In this document: positions 25,508 through 34,701 of the stretch, one piece after another | How the letters are laid out: each line of letters opens with the position of its first letter | Numbering within the stretch: the stretch's first letter is position 1 | Source: Psilocybe azurescens | Lineage: Eukaryota > Basidiomycota > Agaricomycetes > Agaricales > Agrocybaceae | Length of the DNA: 64,000 bases | Assembly (NCBI GenBank): GCA_023853785.1 | Contig: JAJIRX010000970.1 | Span: 1-64,000, forward strand | Reading direction: 5' to 3' | Program-made: the position numbers and the translations under genes | The notes under the pieces: generated by a model | The model's database searches: none | The model's input: the letters and a program-made list of their open reading frames with translations, nothing else | Told to the model about the DNA's origin: nothing

Positions 25508-26801
25508 ATGCCTGAACCCCATACTTCAGTCTCAGTTCACGTCCAGGAGGCTATAATCAACGCTAGTCTCAATGCCTCAATGCTTTTTAACTTTCTAATG
25601 GGTGAATCTCATTTGTCAATGTCAACACCACAAACTTATGTCTGTCTTACGTCTGCCAGGGTATATATACGATGGTATACGCTGGAACAATGTATCTCTA
25701 CAGTACGCCACTTCCTTCTACTTGAAAAACAAAAACTTAACAATACGCCGCAGTGTCCAAAAAACCAGCGAACATGAGCCGGCGTGTCGTTCTATCGGCC
25801 ATATCTGCGCTCCACCTGCTTTGCCTCTCCCAGTTCATTTTGGAATGGTATTCCATTGACTTGGATGTCGTGATTAATGGAGACACGCGAGAGACTATTT
25901 TTATTTCGAACATGGAAGGAGGTCCCCCATGGGTCTGGATATTTTCTGATTTTTGTTCTATTCTCCGTTTGTTGTATCCGATGGACTACTGGTGACTATG
26001 TTTTGTTAAATCTCTTGCATCGTTCTCATCAATGTGCATACAGATATGGAGGTGCTACTATATCTGGGGACGATCGCTCCGAATAATTTTGGTACCTGTC
26101 GCGCTTTTCGTTGCGGAATCCTGTCAGTTACGAATCAAGGTTTTGCATAGTTATTCGTCTGACCGCACGTTATCTCAGGTCTCTTCGTCGCCATTACAGC
26201 TCTAGCAGGTGCAAACGGTCAGCTACCGGGCGACGTACACGCTAAATTATTCAACAATATCTCAAGTGCATCTATATTCGTTTCGCTTGGCACCACGATG
26301 ATTACAACCTTTCTTATCGGGTATAGAATATATTTAGCCTCTCGTGCAAACGGTACACCTTCGAGAAGACTGTTCAATCGTGTTTGGGTTCTAGTCATTG
26401 AGTCAGCCGCGGCATACTCCCTCGTGCTCCTTGTCGATGCTATCTGCTATGTGCTTCCATCATTCAATGTGTTGGAATCATCTTTGGTTGTAGTTGGGTA
26501 CTACTTGGAACCAGTGCTGTTCTTTGTTACTGTACGTAGCCTCTACCATCTAGCTCATAATCTTGTGTCTCTTACCTAGAATCAGGGGATGGCTCCAACA
26601 ATCCTTGTCGCTAGAATCGCCCTTACAACACCACCCAGAAATACAGTTGCACCGATAGTCACTCACATATCTGGCTTGCAGTTTGAGTCGCAGCACGGAA
26701 GTGGTGTCAGTAGAGATACCACCGCAGGTGAAATGAGCGTTTCAGTTCTCGCGGATGATGTGGCGCCGGAGATGGTTGAAATGAAGGGGAATGCACTATG
26801 A
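25508..26801 (+). pseudogene. DUF6534-like membrane protein, array unit 4
   Basis: Exon 1 encodes MPEPHTSVSVHVQEAI to NFLMG. Exon 2 is intact. Exon 3 starts at about 25754 with six A's and reads in frame as MSKKPANMSRRVVLSAIS, then ISNMEGGPPWVWIFSDF. A one-base loss near 25950 then puts the final VSDGLL part out of frame. Exon 4 starts at about 26044. Exon 5 (about 26179) and exon 6 (about 26586) are open. A TGA at 26799-26801 ends the protein about nine codons early compared with unit 2, following the same GGGGAAT change seen in unit 1. With a single internal frameshift this is the least damaged array copy. Confidence 0.75.
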
Positions 26802-27340
26802 ATGGTACGATTAGAGACGATCAGGTTTAAAGGACAAAACGGCCCCGCGATTGTAGAGTTGTCGATCGAATGGGTTTTTGCGACTTTACGTTCCAACCTT
26901 TGTCTCATATTCCCATTGACTATTTATACCCCGTGATCTGTTTACAAGAACCTCGCAATCAAGTGACATAAGTGCTCGTCCCACCGTCGCCACCAATAAT
27001 TCATTGCTTCCTTGCTTATGTGGGATCGACATGGTCATTCTAGAGTTATAGAAATCAACGTGGAACCTGGGAGATCCCAGCTTTGAAGGCCTAGCTCCAA
27101 GAAAGCACATCCCTTGGAGCCAAATTAAATTCAGAATCAAGATCGAATGTTCAAACACACACACCACATCACTCAAACTCTATTACAGACCAACAGCACC
27201 GATACCACCGCCACAAACAGCAAAAGGCCCAGCAACTCCAGCCCCATCCCCATCCCCGACGAAGGTGTACACTCTTTCCCTTTCGTCCCCGACGCCCGTC
27301 TCCATTCGTTGCACGACACCGGCGCCCAACGCACTTCACG

Positions 27341-28330
27341 TCACAAACCCGAAAGCTTGTATACGCTGTATGAAGGAAATATATTCTGCCCACGTCTATT
27401 CCAGGCGTCGTAGTTCAAGGCCTGTGAGGGGAGGGGAGTGGCGAGAGAGCTGTCATGATGAAATATTGGCATATTAGAAGGCGTATGTTGCGACTTATGC
27501 TGAAGCTGATGTGAGGAAGCTGTATGGGGAGGGATACACACTCCCCCTCCAGGGAGTTTGGGCCCGCGGACCTCCCGTCGCAACCCATAATAATCGAGAA
27601 GCTGGGCATAGAGAGGGATGTCTCAGCACGATGCCTTGGGTAGTGCAGGGGTTCCTCAATCAGATTCTGCACGCGTTCAACAGCTATCAGAATGAGAGTT
27701 AGACGTGGTCGCTGATGCTGACATGGATGTGGACGAAGGTAAGGCGCTGTCCATTCTGGAATGATGTGTTACTGTTGGAGGCGACGGATTCTGAGATACC
27801 CGCTGAGGACACGAACATGTTGCCTATCCGTGAGCCGCGATGTAGCTCCCACTCGCCGGTATACACGTCCTTCTCCACACGAAAGTAGCGTAACGACTCG
27901 TTGCGGTGCATGGCTTCTCGTTCATAATCGAACCTATGGCGCTCACTCCTGACCTCAGTCCTCTCTTCACTTCCAATCCTCAACGAGTCGCAGCACCGTA
28001 CAGAAAGCTTCGAAGATTTCCGAGTAGAAGGTTGCCCATGTATACTTGGTATATTGGCCATGTGTTCTCAGAGTGGTAGATTGACGGTATCGAGCGCGTA
28101 TGTGTATTCAGAGAGGGGTCGGAAAGAGAATGGATCAACGATGGGGATGTGTAGGGAGAGCTGAATACACGGTAGACGAGGAGTATCGGCTTGAGGAATG
28201 GAATAAGGCACTAAGTTAAAAGGCTGGGAGCGTCAGTTTGTAGTACATTGGCGTAACTGCCATATGTCTTACTGTTCACCGGTTGAGATAAAAGCGGGAA
28301 GATGATGGGCGGAGATTACCGTGAGCTTTG
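27341..28330 (-). pseudogene. Decayed gag-like gene remnant, unit 4
   Basis: Minus-strand fragments include YEREAMHRNESLR, GEWELHRGSRIGN and a segment ending DAWNRRGQNIFPSY. The + strand of 27150-27700 is also open over long stretches (for example PKACIRCMKEIYSAHVYSRR), so coding direction in the 3' part is not settled. This copy is the closest match to the remnant in the right inverted arm. Confidence 0.5.
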
Positions 28331-29173
28331 AAGGGAAGAAGAGATCACAAGATGAGGCGATGCATCAAGTGGGCAGCTTGAATATAACGAACGAGCATTA
28401 TTTTTCAACAAATCCACACCGTATGCAGAGATAGTTTGATAGTCTGTTCACTCGCCGTTTGCGGAAGGAGTGGTCTTCGTGATGTTTCAGACGAGAAGCT
28501 CGTTGGCGAAAGGATTGCGCATCAAGACAATTGATATTACAAAGAAGCCAAAGGAGAAGCTTCGGAAGGTTTATGTGGAATCTTGCATAACTTGGGGAGG
28601 GGAAGGCAAGGGGAAGGGGCAAAACAAATCGAATGCATGATTCCGATGACAAATCTCTGACCACGTGCTAAACGACTTCGCTTTTGACCGGATCAACTTG
28701 TAACGTTCTACGCCCTACTCGACGGCATAGATAAAGTAAATGCCAATCTTTGCCGTATCATGTTCACCGCTGCGTCAATTTTTGATTGATTAAATCTACT
28801 TTCTATGTAATGACCTTTGCGACGACAGGCATGAATATGACATTATCATGAAAGAATGTCATCAGTCAACACAGTTAAGCTCCCACTAGCAAATGTCTAC
28901 ATTACCTATTGTATAATGATAGCTAGAAAGCATATATGATCACATTCATACATCAGTTCTTACTTTCTTACTAGCTTCCAAAACACTGTTCAATTTATAT
29001 AACTCTTACAGAGTCTTAGAACAATTAATTACACATACACGTTGAAAATCACGGATTCTTCGAGGGAGATGGAGTAGCAGTAGACCGAGTAATGTTGAGA
29101 CTGAGACTTTGTCTGTAAATATACATCTATATGAGTATAATATGCCGTATGTCAAATTTTTGTGGAATTTTAC

Positions 29174-29463
29174 TCACGTCCACACAATCTTAGTTGTTTA
29201 CTGGATTAAGAATGGGGATTCACTGACAACCGTGTTGAAAACCCTTGTAACGGTGAAAACAGGAAGCTCCCTAGAGGTGTGGGATGCCGACTCAGTGCTA
29301 GTCGCACTAATAGAAGACGATGGCAGACTACTGCTGGTTACCCGCTGATATCAATTCAGAGATTCAGTTCCATAGTTTCAAAATAAACCCAATTGATGCC
29401 TACCGCCGATTCCACCCCAACCATATACGCAAAGGTCATGAGAACGATATGATAGAGTCGCAT
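29174..29463 (-). pseudogene. Small secreted Ser/Thr-rich protein, left-arm copy
   Basis: Two exons. Exon 1 (29463-29404) encodes a 20-residue signal peptide beginning MRLYHIVLMTFAYM and ending VESA, followed by a GTAGGC donor. Exon 2 (29344-29174) starts RVTSSSLPSSS and contains LPVFTVTRVFNTVVSES. A TAA at 29198-29200 replaces the CAA of the right-arm copy and removes the last residues TTKIVWT. The gene points away from the laccase, whose ATG is 529 bases away, so they probably share a divergent promoter. A TATA-like word (minus strand TATAAAG, about 29500-29506) lies upstream. I do not recognise a named family; secretion is inferred from the signal peptide. Confidence 0.6.
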
Positions 29464-29929
29464 GATGATACTGGTGCAATTTTCTTGAGCATCTTCTAGC
29501 TTTATAACTCGATGCTTCATAGTACGTCTACCCTGTTTTCTGTCAGAAGATCAACTCGGATATCTCGAAACTCTTAACCGCGCTCAGGAGACGAAAGCGC
29601 AACAGTGGATGGGAGCACATTAGCAATAGCCTCAGTTTTAGAAGGAAGAACTAGGGCTTGAATAATCGGATATCAATTTCCGAGGCGGTTATTTTTTACC
29701 AGGGTCTTTCATGGGGCGAATGCTTCATCTGGTGGCGAATTGCCCAAATTTGACCATTTTTAGCAATCAGAATTTGATTGAGGATTTGACTTATGAAATT
29801 AATCAATGCCAGTATCTGCTGTTCGTTTGTGATCATTTGATAGTGAATAATTGCACAGAATGTTTATTTTGACTCCAGATCATGGGTTTAAAAGAGAAAA
29901 ATCAAGTATCTCAGACGATACCCAAATCG

Positions 29930-29937
29930 TATATAAA
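29930..29937 (+). promoter_or_regulatory. TATA box of left-arm laccase
   Basis: TATATAAA lies about 55-60 bases upstream of the laccase ATG at 29992. The right-arm copy has TATATTAA at the same place, a weakened version. Confidence 0.5.
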
Positions 29938-31324
29938 ACACCGCTCTTCTGCTTCTTGTTCATAATTACATATATCCCATCTTCCTTTGACATGCGCCTA
30001 GTATCGGTGTCCTTCCTTGTAGTCTCATGTGCTACACGTAGCTTTGCGAGCATTGGTCCCACATCAGACCTATATATCAATGCTATTGTATCACCGGACG
30101 GTTATAATCGCTCGTGAGTCGGATGACCATTGTTCACATTTGTCACAGGTTTCTGATTGCATGTTGCTCCACCCGGCGTCAGTGCTGTTTTAGCAGGAGC
30201 TAATGCGACGTCTGCAATCTTCCCGGGGCCCTTATTACAGCGAACAAGGTAGGGAACCTTAGTATACGAGGTGGAACCGCACGTTAAAATTGTTTCCCAC
30301 CTTATGTCTTTAGGGAGACACCTTCAGTGTGAACGTGGTGGACCAGTTAACTGACACAACCATGTTGATGAGCCCAAGTATTGTACGAGAGCTCTTTGTC
30401 TCTTACTGTATTACGACCTGATTCCTCGTTTACTACAGCACTGGCATGGGCTATTTCAGACAGGGAGCACCTGGGCAGATGGGGTTGTCGGGGTGACCCA
30501 ATGTCCCATAACGCCCAATAACTCCTTTACCTACCAATTTAGCGTTCCAGAAGAAGCCGGAACCTACTGGTATCACTCACACTATTGTAAGTTACCACCT
30601 GGGAGTTACTCTGTTTTATACAGCCTTGCTGACAACTCATCAAGCTACGCAATACTTTGACGGGCTCAGGGGATCGCTTGTAGTATACGATCCCTCAGAT
30701 CCCTACCTTTCCAGGCAAGCTTCATGATACTGCGCATGATCGTAGGTGACCCTCTGATATTTTCTCATAGTTATGATTATGATGACGGTAATCAAATCCC
30801 TTCTTTATCCGTTCTATAAATAGACTGGGCGCTAAGCGGAGATACAGAGACCACCATCATCACGCTCGCGGATTGGTGAGTTGATTAGATGGTTCGAAAC
30901 GGATTCTCAGACTTTATTCACATTACAGGTATCACCTTGTTGCTCCGCAAGAGGTTATCGAACAGGTCATTCCTACCTCGGATGCCACTCTCATCAACGG
31001 TCTGGGCAGCTATGCGGGAGGCCCTACATCGGCAAAACGGCGCAGACCATACATTGCAATACAAAGTCCTTGTAAGGTAGCTAAGGCCACTAATGCCCAA
31101 AAGGCAATGAATAGTCAAACCTGAAGACTACATTTTGGTAAGGACCAGTCATGATTTACTTGTTATAAAACTTTGGTTACCTTGTAAGGTAGCCTAAAAA
31201 ATTAGTTAACCTTGCATGAATGTCCTGCTATGCCGGAGTAAAAAGATTTAAATTGTAGGTCCCTCCATTTGTTTATCTGATAAAAGAGAACAGCTATACT
31301 CATATTTTACCCTGTTTCTGCACT

Positions 31325-31345
31325 GTAGCATATAATATATGCTAC
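31325..31345. repeat. Perfect palindrome inside the inserted element
   Basis: GTAGCATATA and TATATGCTAC flank a single central A. It directly adjoins the tRNA-like stretch and lies near the middle of the 841-bp element. Confidence 0.65.
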
Positions 31346-31413
31346 TTGCTGGAATTGAACTGTCACCTTCATAGAACCCAGCCAATGGCATCCTGACTAC
31401 TACACCAAGTCGT
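31346..31413 (-). other. tRNA-like (Pol III A/B-box) sequence
   Basis: Read on the minus strand, TTGGTGTAGTAGTCAGGATG resembles a tRNA D-arm with an A box. About 48 bases later AGTTCAATTCC resembles a B box (GTTCGATTCC with CpG changed to CpA). The acceptor and T stems do not pair well, so this is not a functional tRNA gene. It is more like a SINE-type tRNA-derived segment captured in the element. Confidence 0.35.
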
Positions 31414-33434
31414 CATTGTGAAATTTACAACGTAATTGAATATGTACCGATCTGGAAAGCCCACACTTAGTAAAATTTCCTTGTTCGGCATCCTTGCCTG
31501 GATATTCAATTGTATGCAAATGTTTCCGAGCCTCATAAATACCTAGGCAATTCTTTAATAAATATGACTGAAGGCCAAAACTTTGCAAGGCATTAAATTG
31601 ATGCCAAAAATGTTTGTTTCATTACAAGATCATTAGAAAATTATACAAAAATTACCGTCAACTATCATGGGCCAGTAATGGTTAGGACACTATCAAAAGT
31701 TAACCAATGTTTACTAAGACATTTAAAGATGATCGAAAGTTTGGTTAAGCATTCAAAGATTTCGCAAGGATTCCGGAAACTATATATGGCAATATATTAA
31801 TTGCAAAAGACTTCCTGATTATCTAAGATCCACAATGCAAAGTATTGTTTTGTCGCTTTTGCCGATGTACATCTGCGCTTGCAGTCATATCGGTGATAGC
31901 AAAAAACGTTACCGCTTTCGTCTTGTCTCTATCTCCTGTGATCCAAACTTCACATTTTCAATAGATGGTCATGCTATGGTATTTAATGAATTGCTGCACC
32001 TTTCTCTGACAGATAACTGACTACATATCGTATCACATCCAGACCATTATTGAAGCAGATGGCGTCAATACGCAGCCTCTCGTTGTTGATTCGATCCAGA
32101 TATTTTCCGGACAGCGCTATTCATTTATTCTCACAGCCGATCAAGCTATTGACAATTACTGGATCCGTGCCAATCCCGGACCAACAGGAACTTCCGGCTT
32201 TGATGGTGGCATAAACTCCGCCATTCTCAGATACGTTAATGCTACAGTTGAAGACCCGATAACAAACAGCACATCCAGCAATCCATTGGTAGAGAGCAAT
32301 CTCGTCCCACTCGATGGCGCCTCCGCACCGGGAGTAGCGGGGTTGGTTTGGCAGACGTCAATATCAATCTGGACTTTAGATTCAATGGCGCTCAGTTCAC
32401 TGTCAACGATGTGGCTTGAGTGACGCCGACTGTCCCGGTATTGCTTCAGATAATGAGCGGTACACTAACTGCACAGGATTTACTTCCGTCGGGACCGATT
32501 TATTTTCTGCCTCCTAATCAGGTTATCGAAATTTCAATGCCCGGTGGATCTGCTGGATCACCTGTAAGTCCTTTCACTCTCGTTAACGAGTAAGTTGGAA
32601 GCATCAATAATGATTATTTCATGCCTTCTAGCATCCACTACATTTACACGGGGTACGTAACATAATTAAAAGTATTAAATACTGCACCTAACGCGACTGT
32701 TACTCAAGCATACCTTCTCTGTTGTACGAAGTGCCGGAAATGCCACGTACAACTACGATAATCCAATCAGACGAGATGTTGTAAGCACCGGAAGTGACAC
32801 CCCTGATAATGTTACAATCCGTTTCACGACCGACAATTCTGGTCCTTGGATTTTGCATTGGTGGGTGAAATATTCATCTTCTGTATTTTTCGTCTAAATG
32901 TTCTGTTCTTGGATCGTGCGCCAAATAAAGTTACATCGACTGGCACCTCGACACATAAGTCATCTCATGTAGTATTTACGAAGTGGTTTCAGATTTAAAC
33001 CTGACATCTGCTTAATGCAGAGGATTTGCGGCCGTCATGGTAGAAGGTGTCGACACCGTGGAGAACAGTACTGCATCCAGTAAGCCACTTGTATTCTTCA
33101 TTTGAGAGCACAATAATAGAGGGCGTTCAATAGGCGTCTGGAGCACACTGTGCCCGACGTTCGATGCTTTTCCAGTTCAAACGTTCGCTTAAAGGTAGGA
33201 AAAGGGAGCGACAAAAGCTATTACTGTGCCTGAACTTCAGGGCCAGGCTATAGCCTCATACTCCCAAAACTGTAGTGATAAGCATGGACAGAGCTTTCGT
33301 GGATATTTAAATCATACTTCCTTATTTAAACACGCAATACTTCCATTTCTAGTTAAAACATCGAATACGGCAGAAGAAGTGAATATACGCATTTCATTTC
33401 CTGTGAAAGCTATCGATCAAGTATCCACGTTGTA

Positions 33435-34701
33435 TCACTCGTATCGCCTGATGTGCTTCTTGTACAGGCGCTCGAGAGCATTGGCTTGTACATGCCAGAG
33501 CGGATTCCCAAACTTTGCTAGCCAGTCCAAGTGATGATCGATAATCGAATCAACCGGAACGATGAAATCAAGGTCTTCAGTAGTCATAGACCTTCCGGCT
33601 CCGTCCTCCCTCCATACATGAGACTGAACCACAGATTTTGCAGTTCCCGAACATAATTTGACAGAAGAATACCAGTAAAATCTCCTCCAACCCCATCGGC
33701 GACGGCGTAGAATGTCCCGCGGTTGGCGTGCAAAACTGTGGGCTTCCATCGGAGAAGGCGGGAGGATATTGCATTGAACATGTAAAGAATCTGCGCTGCG
33801 ATGGGCTTGTGAGGGAGAGGCAGTTTTACGATGATCATACCGCCAGGCTTGACTGAGCGAAGGGCTATTATGAGCTGGGAGATGAGGAGCCGGTTTATGT
33901 CCCCTGGCTGTGCGGAGAGTTGGGTCCTCAGCTGATGGCCATCAAGGAGAACGATGTCGAAAGATCTATTGCTGACTTCGGATGGAAGAAGTTGGAGATG
34001 GGGGTCGTCGAGAATGTGTGACTCGAGCTGGTATTTGATGAGGTTGGCGGAGAACAGTTTATGGCGTGTTCGATACTGGTCTTCAAGTTTGAATGCGTGA
34101 CCTCCATCTTCGACGGGCAGGGAAATGCCTATCCCTCTGGCATCGATGTTTTTGCTTAGTATATAAGAAGAAAATCCTCCCGGACAGCATCTGACGTGAG
34201 GTATACATTAGTTTTACTAAGTCCTGAATGGTAGTGCGATGTATGTAATGTTTCTCACCCAAGATCAAGGAACTGTATGGCCCCCTTAGCAGGAATACAC
34301 CTCAACTGCAAGTCGATCTCGTGGAGAAGGCTTCTCATTTTAGTAAACCAAATGGCTTCGAGCTGGGGAGTTGCGTTGTCTGCTGTATCGCGTTGCTTTT
34401 GAAAATGGGCGTCCGTGGCTTCATCGTGCCATCCCTGTAGTATACATGGAGTGGTCAGTGCTTGGACATTGCAAATGGGGCACGCAGTGGTTTAGGCGCT
34501 AAAGACACTCACCTCGTCTTGCAGCTTCATGAGCTTCGTCAGAATAGCAGATCCATTATCGGTTAGGGCTTTGGTCAGGCGCATCTGGTAGTCTCCATGT
34601 TCAAGCTCTTGGGCCGTTAGGGAGGATTGTTGAAAGCGAACAGGCATCGGCGTGCGATGTGACATGTCGGTGGATGAGAGCAAATGCAAACTGCGGAGCA
34701 T
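33435..34701 (-). CDS. FtsJ-like (Rossmann) methyltransferase-domain protein
   Basis: This is an S-adenosylmethionine-dependent methyltransferase of the FtsJ/RrmJ type; the substrate is unknown. Exon 1 is 34701-34513 (MLRSLHLLSS...), exon 2 is 34434-34259, and exon 3 is 34190-33435, with GTGAGT/GTGAGA donors and 78- and 68-nt introns. Exon 2 contains GWHDEATDAHFQKQRDTADN, typical of the fungal family. The SAM motif DLGCCPGGFSSYIL spans exons 2 and 3. FDIVLLDGH (motif IV region) and KPGGMIIVKL (motif VI) with the conserved Lys follow. One base is missing or extra near 33595: the main frame stops after TEPEGL at 33584, while the expected C-terminus (MTTEDLDFIVP ... DWLAKFGNPLWHVQ) continues in another frame to the stop at 33435. 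An alternative start is the Met at MSHRTPMPV. The left inverted-repeat arm ends about 100 bases beyond its 3' end. Confidence 0.75.

Larger units (their letters stand above)
12551..29164 (+). repeat. Tandem array: four ~4.15-kb units
   Basis: Four head-to-tail units start near 12551, 16737, 20877 and 25001. Each contains, in order, a ~520-bp upstream region, a DUF6534-like gene on +, a gag-like remnant on - and an AT-rich spacer with conserved words such as TCATGTTCACCGCTACGT and GCTCTCAATTGCAAATGTC. The last unit runs at about 29165 into the laccase locus. Copies are closely similar by eye, with many substitutions and small indels. Unit 3 lacks about 60 bases at its start (20877). Between the genes I see nothing beyond these remnants and spacers. 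Confidence 0.85.
31027..31867 (+). mobile_element. 841-bp TA-flanked non-autonomous DNA transposon
   Basis: The element begins CATCGGCAAAA and ends with the exact reverse complement TTTTGCCGATG, giving 11-bp terminal inverted repeats. It is flanked by TA on both sides (31025-31026 and 31868-31869). The right-arm laccase copy has the uninterrupted site CCCTACATCTGCGC, so target duplication of TA is directly visible. A TA target and short inverted ends are typical of the Tc1/mariner superfamily. No transposase frame is present, so it would be non-autonomous. It contains a direct repeat (CCTTGTAAGGTAGC near 31068 and 31180), a palindrome and a tRNA-like stretch. Confidence 0.85.
29992..33192 (+). 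pseudogene. Laccase (multicopper oxidase), left-arm copy, disrupted
   Basis: Laccases are secreted blue copper enzymes that oxidise phenols with O2. Exon 1 encodes a signal peptide (MRLVSVSFLVVSCATRSFA), then GPTSDLYINAIVSPDGYNRS. Later exons carry [16 protein letters not shown] (copper motif L1), GTYWYHSHY (L2), [12 protein letters not shown], and [18 protein letters not shown], where the inserted element interrupts the gene. They continue with [23 protein letters not shown] (L3), PWILHC and the end CPTFDAFPVQTFA, stop 33190-33192. Lesions: a phase mismatch at exon 2/3; the 841-bp insertion; one base lost at the A-run 31901-31906; a shift near 32340; TGG to TGA at 32417-32419; the L4 ligand His changed to Tyr (HCYIDWHLD, TAC at 32932-32934); and a splice donor reading ATAAGT at 32955. 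The gene is clearly dead. Confidence 0.9.
26671..33338 (+). repeat. Left arm of large inverted repeat
   Basis: This segment recurs in inverted orientation at 59170-64000. Matching landmarks are the C-terminal exon of the DUF6534-like gene, the gag-like remnant, the AT spacer, the secreted-protein gene, the laccase and the short segment beginning MPELQGQAI just after the laccase. Similarity ends abruptly near 33338, shortly before the FtsJ-like gene. The left limit given is only where the window cuts the partner arm. The spacer between arms is about 25.8 kb. Confidence 0.85.

Noticed and set aside
12551..29164. Regular repeats considered as a possible CRISPR array
   Set aside because: Units are 4 kb gene-containing tandem duplications in a fungus, not short direct repeats with unique spacers.
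29109..29348. 79-codon open frame on +, also open in the right arm (61745-61984, -)
   Set aside because: It is the antisense shadow of exon 2 of the small secreted-protein gene. It has no ATG start, and differences between the two arms mostly change its amino acids.
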